Below are positions 20,009-27,197 of a DNA stretch of 27,197 nt, one piece after another. This DNA is from Selaginella moellendorffii (taxonomy: Eukaryota > Streptophyta > Lycopodiopsida > Selaginellales > Selaginellaceae), in the NCBI RefSeq assembly GCF_000143415.4, contig NW_003314285.1, positions 116,006 through 143,202 of the forward strand. The letters run 5' to 3'. A model generated the notes under the pieces. The model did no database searches and was not told where the DNA came from. It saw only the letters and a list, made by a program, of their open reading frames with translations. A program made the translations under genes and the position numbers. Position 1 is the first letter of the stretch; each line of letters begins with the position of its first letter.

Positions 20009-20930
20009 TAGTTTAGATCTGGAGTACTTTGGAGCTTTCTTTTTATTCTTTTATTTTCTTGTGTTTCATAACATTTTAGATTCTCCATTTCATCCCAAAC
20101 ATTTAAATTATTTTGGATTCACAATCTTAGTTTGATCTAGAAATGCCTATGAGATGATTTGACACAATAATTGGTAAGTTTATGTTTTAGTTTTGATATA
20201 GTGGCTTTCTTTTTATAGTGTCCTCCTTGCATATATTTGGACTCATGCTATTCATTTGCCTCTTGATGTGACACATTTATTTATGTCTAGGTACTCTTTG
20301 ATTCATGACTATGACAGAATTTGTTTGATGTGTTCATGCTTGGTGAGCATTTATAAGTCAAGTTGTCACCAAGGTTTCTTGTCAAAATGCCCCTTGAAAG
20401 TGCATTGCAATTATTTATCTTTGATTTCATTTGTCTATGACTTGGTATGGGCACCTAGAGCTCATGAGCTTATTAGTGTGAAATTCAGGAGTTGGGGTCA
20501 ATAGTTTTCTACAGTTTTGGAAAAAGTATTGTGAGTGGATTATTGTGCTCTTTCATCTAAAAGTGTGCCAGGAAATCCACTATAGATTTGCACTCAAGAA
20601 TGTTGCATTAGTGGGTGAAATTGACAATAATTATAGTCATGGTTCCTAAAAGGTAGTGGATTTTGGTTTAGTAGAAACTACACATAAATAATGGTCACAC
20701 AAGCCTCACTCACAAGTCCAGGAAAGAAGTAGGGTGGCCAAGGCTATTCCATTCCAATATCCAACTTCCCAACAATAGTGATAGTGATGGTTGAGTGATG
20801 GGGTTCTCCTTGCACTAATTTATAACATGCATGTTTCTTGAGCATTATTTTGGAGTTCCAATCCATCAACTTTCCACTTGATTCTTTACTAAGAGTTATG
20901 GAGGATAATATTGTTGATTTTACTAGCTAT
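20009..20930. other. No supported gene
   Basis: AT-rich sequence after the integrase remnant. It is likely the old 3' LTR and flank of that element and the decayed front of the copia remnant. A plus-strand frame at 20256-20504 matches nothing I recognise. Confidence 0.4.
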
Positions 20931-21716
20931 ATTTGTTTTTCACCTTCATAGTCAATTCCCTAGCAGCATCACTTCTACATACTCATGTGACAATGCTACC
21001 CTTTGGAAGGCAAGAGTTAATATGGGTACATGTTTGTAATAACATGTCGATGAAGATGGAGCCTTCTTCAGCCAATGTAAACATCGTGACAACAAGGTTC
21101 ATCTTTAAAATCAAAACAGATGGTGAATGTAATATTACATGGTACAAGGTCTAGCTTATGATGTGAAACTTCAATCAAATTGAGGGCATCAATTTCATTG
21201 AGATGTTCTCACTAGTTGTAAAAATTCAATCTATTAGCATCCTCTTAACTTCACAACTCATTACAATTTGATTGTGGATTAAATGGATGTCAAGGTTGTT
21301 TTTCTTCATGGAAATTTTCATGAAGATATTTACATGCACCTCCCTACTAGTCTAGGGTACAGCCAGTGCCACATCTACAAGCTAAATAAGACCATCTATG
21401 GCCTTCAAGTAAGCATCAAGAGTTTAATATAGAGTTTTTGCTATCTATTGGATTCATCAAGAGTGACATAGATTTAAAAGTATAACTTCATATGGAGTGC
21501 AATTGGATGTTATTTATCAATAACACACATGTCATTATGGAAAACACTACCATTTCAATTGTTGTTAAGGAGCATTTATCCTCAAGGTTTGGTATGATCA
21601 ACCTTGGGCCAATGAAGTATTGCCTCAACATTAAGATTTGCCATCATAATGGTGTTATGGAGCTGTCCCAAACTCATTATGTTTTTGATCTTTTGAATTG
21701 TTTTCAAATGTAAAAC
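20931..21716 (+). pseudogene. Ty1/copia reverse transcriptase remnant
   Basis: On the plus strand, over several frames, copia RT landmarks appear in order: RFIFKIKTDGECNITWYK (21085-21150), QIEGINF-like sequence near 21180, DVKVVFLHGNFHEDIYMHLP (21286-21345), HIYKLNKTIYGLQ (to 21408), then an open stretch 21492-21713 with INLGPMKYCLNIKI and ELSQTHYVFDLLNCFQM. This order and wording are typical of copia, not gypsy, RT. The YVDD catalytic box reads FINN, with both Asp codons changed to Asn (21519-21524). Frameshifts and stops confirm it is dead. The 3' side is cut by the microsatellite and then by the gypsy LTR at 22118. Confidence 0.9.
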
Positions 21717-21904
21717 TCAAAACTAACATTGACACAAATGACTTCCATCTATATTCTTAGCCATAGCATGTTGCCTAACACACTAAAAGACCATGCTAAG
21801 ATTAGTTGATAGTACCAAGAAGGTAACAAAAAATCCTTTTCACAATGACCTAGTGCTCCCAACTTTGATTCTCTATGAATTGAGAGACAATTCCTACAAT
21901 GAAC

Positions 21905-21907
<3 letters not shown>

Positions 21908-21965
<58 letters not shown>
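21908..21965. repeat. (AT)29 microsatellite
   Basis: 58 bases of pure alternating A and T. Open frames across it that read Ile-Tyr repeats are artefacts. The repeat number in an assembly is likely to be unreliable. Confidence 0.98.
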
Positions 21966-21971
<6 letters not shown>

Positions 21972-22117
21972 CATCAAGTACAATAGATTATTAATGGTTT
22001 GTTGATATAGAATACCAATCCAGCCTTGTGTATAAAGAAATTCTAGAGATAATAGTTCTACTTGAGTGGATATGCTATTTTTCGCTTTGTTAAAGATCCA
22101 GATTTTCACAGCTCAAC

Positions 22118-23016
22118 TGTCGCAAATGTGACTTTAGGTATCAAAAGAGTCAGCCAGTCCTTATAGCCATTCTTTCCTTACTGCCATAATGGTAGAAAGT
22201 TGGTACAATTGGTTCCTTTTATCATTCCCACTTGAGTTAGTTGAGAAATTGGTCAATGACCTTGCACTTAAATTGGATAAACATAATGTAGGAACCCTAT
22301 GTGTTTCTTGCTAAGCATACTTGGCCTGGTTTGAGAAACTCGTGTCATTGGCTTGCATTTACTAGTATCAAGAACCCCCGTGATATTGAGATTGGTCCCT
22401 TAATATTTGCTAAATGATAGCTTACGGTGTCTGCCAAGCACCCTTGCTATCATGCCCTTTTTGTTAGTCTCATTTCGGTTCTAAATGCTATTTATGGAAA
22501 GTGTTTGGATTTACTCCTTTGGCATATCTATGGAATGTAGAGATTGGCCTGAACACAATGGTGTTCATCTTGTGTCCAAATTTGCAATCTAGGAACATTC
22601 CATATTTAGTAAGTTTCAAGCTTATCCTAGATAACTCCCGGTACTAAGGGAGGTTTGGGGGAGAATGTCCAAAGCGTGTGTTCCTCAAAGGGGAGGGGGG
22701 GGATATGGGGGGTTCCAAATGTATAGTAGGAATAGTGGTTAGAATGCATGTCCAACCACTTGAGATATTAATTTAGCTCCCACTGGGCTGTGTCGTTCCT
22801 TGTTTTGCATTTGGCTTGGGTCTCTAACAGCTCAAACTCCACACTCCTTTAGTCGGTGAGGTACCCTCTTCCTTGCGTTAGGCCACCGGTATGCCAAAAT
22901 TGTGCCAGACTCTATCTGACACCATTTTGCATGCAAGTGCTGGATACGGGGAGCTACCAAACCCTTGTTTCAAGCACAACAAGTTGGAGTTCAACTCCAA
23001 ATTCAGGTGCGCTACA
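22118..23016 (+). repeat. 5' LTR of the plus-strand gypsy element
   Basis: It starts TGTCGCA and ends TGCGCTACA, with the PBS two bases later. The start is supported by alignment with the 5' LTR of the LARD-like element, whose end is fixed by its target duplication. It contains a G-rich tract at about 22686-22712. The string tttgggggagaatgtcc near 22640-22656 resembles a polypurine tract plus LTR start, so a shorter LTR beginning there is an alternative reading. Confidence 0.7.
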
Positions 23017-23018
23017 TT

Positions 23019-23030
23019 TGGTATCAAAGA
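23019..23030 (+). other. Primer-binding site, initiator-Met tRNA type
   Basis: TGGTATCAAAGA lies two bases after the LTR end. Its first eight bases are complementary to the initiator-Met tRNA 3' end; the ninth is A where G is expected. Spacer and position match the PBS of the LARD-like element. Confidence 0.8.
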
Positions 23031-23208
23031 AAATTGTCTTAGCAATTCCTATCCAACTTTTGTCAGATTTTCTAACTCAAGTAGCATATGTAGAGACTCT
23101 TCTAGTAGATCCAAAGCAACATGTGTAGGATTAGTTGGATTGCACCATTCGGTAAGAATGTTGTATGCATGTTCAGTTACTGATAGAGGTATGCATGCAA
23201 CTAGCAAG

Positions 23209-24440
23209 ATGGTGAAAAGGAACCGTGTTGATGATGCTAAAACCTCTAGACGGGTGAATCGAGAGGAGGAAACTTCTGGTAGAGATGCTGTGGAAGAGGC
23301 TAAGGCTGAGTTAGAAGAGGAAGAGCCAGATGCTGCAGCACTACAGCGTACGGCTCAGGAAATCGAGATCAAGAATTTGCAAAGGGAAGTTCACAAATTG
23401 AAGAAGGAGAACAAGAAGAGGAAAAAAGAAGTTAAGGCAGCTAAACTAACTAAACTAAACCAGACTCTTTTTCAAGTTCTGAGGACAATGAAGTTCTGCA
23501 ACCACCCCTGGTTGCATAAGTTTCAAAGTTCAAGCCTCCGAAACCACCCAATTTCAAAGGCATGTGGGACTATCAAGTTTTTGAAGATTGGATTTATGAT
23601 ATGGAAAACTATTTCATAGTCGTAGACATAGATGATTGTATGAAAGTTGCATGTGCGCAATCCTTTCTCACCAATCATGCCAAAACTTGGTGGCACCAAG
23701 TGTGTGCTGAAAAAGGGTAAATTAGAAGTTGGACCAAGATGTAATCTCGTATCTGTAAGGAATACTTGCTGGATAATCTTGGTCTGAGACTTTGCATAGA
23801 ACTGCAATGGTTAAAGTAGTAAGGGGATCTCATGCATTATGTTAATGTGTTTGCTCAAAAGTGCATTATGATTGTAAATATGAGTGATAAAGATGTTTAA
23901 AGTTATTTCTTGAAGGGTTTAAGTTCACTTTCTCGTAATGAGATTTTGAAGTTTAAGCTGAAGACATACCTAGAGTGTAAGGAGGCAGCACAACAAGTTG
24001 CATTTAGTCATTCACTCATGGAACAATATTAGTAGCCGTATGCTAGTACCTCGGACAAGAATAAGAATTCTAGGAATAAACAAGGTGATTGGAAATAGAG
24101 GGTGGAAGGAAGGTTTTGCCCTGGAGGTTCACAAGTAATGGTTAACAAAGGTGGTGGTGGTTGGAGACCACCAATAGCTTCTTTTGGTCCTAAACTCTCT
24201 ATTCCTCTTCTTGGTGGGTACAAGTAGCAGCAACCTATAAAACCTACTCCTAACAGAATGGGTAGTGTGGGTCATTGCTTCCATTGTGGAGAGTCAGGAC
24301 ATAAGTCCTCAGAATGTCCTAATAAGCATAAGACAAAGTCTCGTGTTAATGTCATAAGGGAAGATGGTGGTGGTGAAATTGAAGGGGTTGACAAGTTGGT
24401 CAATGCAGACTATAAGGAAGTGGAGATGAGTTACTTTTGT
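23209..24440 (+). pseudogene. Gypsy gag (coiled coil, Gag domain, zinc knuckle), broken
   Basis: The likely start is ATG 23209 (MVKRNRVDD), about 180 nt after the PBS. The first 85 codons are acidic then Lys/Glu-rich with a coiled-coil pattern (EIEIKNLQREVHKLKKENKK). A frame change between about 23430 and 23472 leads into the Gag domain (PPNFKGMWDYQVFEDW, NHAKTWWHQV). Several in-frame stops follow before a CX2CX4HX4C zinc knuckle at 24276-24317 (CFHCGESGHKSSEC). Gag would assemble the particle and bind element RNA. Because of the frameshift and stops it cannot yield a full Gag here. An upstream open frame extending back to 22891 is LTR and PBS sequence, not protein. Confidence 0.85.
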
Positions 24441-24830
24441 TGCTTTCCTCAAGCTTTTCTCATAGTCAATGCAAACACTGATTCGTTGATGTATCTGGTA
24501 GGCTTTGTCTGCAAACACCAAATTCGAGTGATGATTGATATGGGAGCTACGCACAGTGTGATCCGAAGACTTACTTAAGTTGTTAGGATTGAATGTTGAG
24601 TAAATGTCATTCATACACTTTCGGTTTATGGAAGGTGGGCAAGTAGCCAGAAAATTTATAAGTGATGTTCCAATAAAAATATCCAAGTGGAAAGAAAGAG
24701 TGGACTTGGTAGTGTTGAAGATACCAGATTTTTAGATGGTGTTTGGTATGGATTTTTTTAACAAATATATTAAAGGGATTTATAGTGCTAGATAAAGTTG
24801 CATCACGTTGAAGTTAGAAGGACGTCCTAA
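24441..24830 (+). pseudogene. Gypsy aspartic protease, broken
   Basis: The active-site motif reads IDMGATHSVI with the catalytic Asp codon at 24537-24539. The residue after it, normally Ser or Thr, is Met, consistent with an ACG-to-ATG change. A stop follows soon after. The second half continues with VFGMDFFNKYIKGIYSA, the usual '.LGMD.L..Y' element of retrotransposon proteases. It would process the Gag-Pol polyprotein. Confidence 0.8.
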
Positions 24831-26388
24831 TGTGTCCTTCCAATTGCAAAAGCACTCCTCAAAGGATTGGGATGCCAAGTTCCTGACTACGAGAGTCACT
24901 CAAAAAACAACTAAGAAGGGATGTCAGACCTTTTGGGTTTAAGGGATGGAAGTTGAGGGTGTTAGTGACTTAGTTCAAATTGGTGATGGAGTTGATCTTG
25001 TACCAAAGAAGATATTGGAGTTGTTGGTGCGGAATCAAAATATCTTTTCGAAAGATTTACCACCAAGGCTACCTCCTAGCCGTGAGGTTGATTAGCGGAT
25101 TGAGGTCATTCTGGGTTCTAAACCACTTACAAAAGCTTCATATTGATTGAACATCAAGAAGATGGCTGAACTCAAGAAGCAATTCACAGAGCTTCTTGAC
25201 AAAGGTCATATCCAACCAAGAAAATCACCTTATAATGCGCTGGTCCTTTTTGTTATGAATAAGGATGGAACCATGAGGATGTTATCAATTATTGGGCACT
25301 CAACAAAATCACAGTCAAAAATAGTTATCCTTTACCTCGCATTGATGACTTGTTTGACTAATTCTTAAAGGCTAAGTATTTTACGCAACTTGATTTGCAG
25401 TCCGGGTATCATTAGATATGGGTGGCAGATCAGGATGTGGAGAAGACAGCCTTTAAGACTCGGTACGGATCTTATGAGTTCCTTGTTATGCCATTTGGGC
25501 TATACAATTCTCCAGCAATATTCAGCACTATGATAGATAGAATATTTGGAGATTATTTAGACACATTTGTTATTCTATATATTGACGATGTTTCAATATT
25601 TAGTGAAATGTTGGAGGATCATTTGAAACACTTGGAACTAGTGTTTCAAAAGTTGCACGAACACAAACTGTATACTAAGGAAAGTAAATGCACTTTTGGA
25701 CAATTGTGCATAAACTTTCTCAGACATATAGTTGGTGGTGGTGTAATTGAGGTGGATCTAAAGAAGGTGGAAGTGGTGAAGTCTTGGGAAGTCCTGACCA
25801 TTATATCAAATGTTCGTTCCTTTCTCGATTTAGCGAGATACTATCACAAGTTTGTCCGCAATTTTGCAAGAATTGCTCTTCCATTGACTAAATTAACTAA
25901 GAGTAGTATACTGTTTCATTGGACACTAGTTTGTCAGCATGCTTTTGTACAGTTGAAGGAGATCTTGATTGTGGTTCCTGTTGTTAGAATCCCAAATCTT
26001 GATAAACCCTTCAAAGTGCATTGTGATGCATCTAGCTATGCTATTGGTGCCGTATTGCAGCAAGATTGTGACAAAGGGGTTGATGTTACACTAAGGCGAC
26101 ATGGTTGTCCCATTGCGTTCTATTCCAAGAAATTGGATGAACCCAACGAAGATGGCTAATGTACGAGAAAGAGATGTTTGCTATAGTGTTAGCACTAGAA
26201 CACTGGAGACACTATTTGGGTGGACATACCAAGATTTATATGGATAGTAACACACTAAGCTACTTTCCTATGCAGCCAAAGCTTATGCCGAAGCAAGCTC
26301 ATTGGCAAGAGAAGCTTGCTAGATATGATATTGAAATCATATATAAACCTGGTAAAGACAATATTGTTCCGAATGCATTGAGTCGTTA
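24831..26388 (+). pseudogene. Gypsy reverse transcriptase and RNase H, broken
   Basis: The RT begins around 24990 (ELLVRNQNIFSKDLPPRLPP) and continues with [17 protein letters not shown] and [14 protein letters not shown]. From 25422 there is a 245-codon open stretch with DVEKTAFKTRYGSYEF, MPFGLYNSPAIFSTMI and an intact YIDD (25578-25589). The connection and RNase H follow (HCDASSYAIGAVLQQ, then after a frameshift near 26159 YEKEMFAIVLALEHW, IYMDSN, EIIYKPGKDN, NALSR), ending at a stop at 26386-26388. Most of the stops inside the RT stand where related elements have Gln or Arg (for example after ASY at 25144 and after GYH). RT and RNase H active-site residues are kept, unlike in the other elements in this window. 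Confidence 0.9.
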
Positions 26389-27197
26389 GGCTCAATTCCA
26401 GGCATTATCGGCAATTAGTTTGGACTAGTTGGAGGATGTTCAGGCTTCATATGGAAGTGATCTATTAGCAAAGGCAATCTTACGCCATTCAGAGTTGTCA
26501 AAGCAAAACCCTAGTAGTGAAGCAGCGAAAGTTGCTAGCTGCACCGATGTGAAGCTTCACTTCTCAATTCGGGATGGGCTTATATTCTATAAGCAAGAAA
26601 GATTGTATCTTCCCTCTAAGGATTTGCAGCAGTTGTTTGTACGGGAACATCATGATGTTCCGGCAGTAGGACATAGTGGAAAGCAAAAGACTTTGGCTTC
26701 ATTGAAAAAGGGATTTTTCTAGTCTAGTATGGAAGGTGATGTAGCGGACTATATCTGTTCCTGCCCTATATGCCAGCAATGTAAGTGCAGAACTAAGAAG
26801 CAGGCTAGAAAGTTGCAATGCATTCCAGCATCAGCATGGCCATTTTAGAATGTGACACTTGATTTTGTCACTTGCTTGCCGAAGTCTAAGGGTTATGATA
26901 CTTTGATGGTGGTTGTGGATCAGTTGTCGAAGATTGCACACTTCATTTTAACTGTGGAAACAGTGAATATGATACAAGCAGCAAAGCTCTTTTTCCATGA
27001 AGTAGTGCAGGTTTGTGGTCTTCCCGAAGAGATGATCTTAGATAGAGATTCGAGATTTACGGGGAAGTTTTGGGCCACACTATTCCAATTTTTCGGTACC
27101 AAAGTGAAGTTTAGTATAGCTTATCATCCTCAAACAGATGGGCAAACCAAATGCGTGAATGCTCAAGTTGAGGATTATCTACAATACTATGTTGTGG
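26389..27197 (+). pseudogene. Gypsy integrase, broken and cut by the window end
   Basis: In the same frame as the end of RNase H, after two stops, the zinc domain appears (REHHDVPAVGHSG, then YICSCPICQQCK), followed by the core: LDFVTCLPKSKGYDTL, VVVDQLSKIAHF (first Asp, 26918-26920), ILDRDSRFTGKFW (second Asp, 27041-27043) and AYHPQTDGQTKCVNAQ. In the last, the catalytic Glu position is Lys (27149-27151) and the next residue is Cys where Arg is usual. In-frame TAGs occur near 26720 and 26847. The C-terminal domain and any chromodomain lie beyond the window, so lineage cannot be fixed. Confidence 0.88.

Larger units (their letters stand above)
22118..27197 (+). mobile_element. Ty3/gypsy retrotransposon, partial at the window end
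   Basis: It has a 5' LTR, a primer-binding site, gag with a coiled coil and zinc knuckle, protease, RT, RNase H and integrase, all on the plus strand and in the gypsy order (RT before integrase). The integrase is cut by the window end, and the 3' LTR is outside. Coding sequence is interrupted by frameshifts and stops, but YIDD, RNase H acids and the zinc motifs remain. This makes it the best-preserved element here. Its LTR is related to that of the LARD-like element. Confidence 0.9.

Noticed and set aside
21793-22109. Frames with long Ile-Tyr runs
   Set aside because: They are translations of the AT microsatellite.
22891-23208. N-terminal extension of the gag frame, upstream of the ATG at 23209
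   Set aside because: This stretch is the LTR end, the primer-binding site and the leader, which would not be translated as Gag.
1-27197. CRISPR arrays, operons, prokaryotic islands or a new defence system
   Set aside because: No regularly spaced direct repeats or prokaryotic gene arrangement are visible; the content is plant PPR genes and LTR retroelements.

Overview
The window looks like a retrotransposon-rich stretch of a land-plant nuclear genome. A lycophyte such as Selaginella is my best guess. This rests on two long uninterrupted PLS-class pentatricopeptide-repeat (PPR) genes made of tandem 31-residue S repeats with 'YAQNGH'-type motifs, and on nested Ty3/gypsy and Ty1/copia remnants. 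The organism is inferred, not demonstrated. No prokaryotic features are present.

Layout. (1) 1-6118: decayed minus-strand Ty3/gypsy element with integrase (437-1510), RNase H and RT (about 1520-3160) and a Gag patch (about 3750-4020). (2) 6119-11435: non-autonomous, LARD-like LTR element, also on the minus strand, flanked by a perfect 5-bp target duplication GTTGC. It has a tRNA-iMet-type primer-binding site next to its 5' LTR and a 3.9-kb interior without ORFs. Its 3' LTR is itself interrupted by a 195-bp solo LTR that carries the 3' half of 5S rRNA (Cassandra-like), with its own 5-bp duplication CTGAG. Its 5' LTR contains an assembly gap. (3) 11436-12720: plus-strand gypsy integrase remnant and two small palindromic structures. 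(4) 12922-18066: a GC-richer gene island. It holds a plus-strand PPR fragment, a minus-strand PPR E-domain fragment, two tandem minus-strand PPR genes (617 and 651 codons) that share a frame and are separated by one TAG plus 24 nt, and an unidentified GC-rich segment upstream. (5) 18067-22117: AT-rich sequence with a gypsy integrase remnant, a Ty1/copia RT remnant and an (AT)29 microsatellite. (6) 22118-27197: a better-preserved plus-strand Ty3/gypsy element (5' LTR, PBS, gag, protease, RT-RNase H, integrase) running off the window end.

How it fits together. The element at 22.1 kb and the LARD-like element at 6.1-11.4 kb share most of their LTR sequence and the same PBS placement, so they look like an autonomous element and a non-autonomous relative. 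They lie in opposite orientation on either side of the PPR island. Catalytic residues and sense codons of all the retroelements are lost mostly through C-to-T or G-to-A changes, as expected for methylated, silenced DNA. The PPR proteins, if expressed, would be organellar RNA-binding proteins; neither has a DYW domain. I see no convincing new defence, biosynthetic or regulatory system. The most unusual items are the 5S-bearing solo LTR inside another LTR and the single-stop-separated PPR pair.
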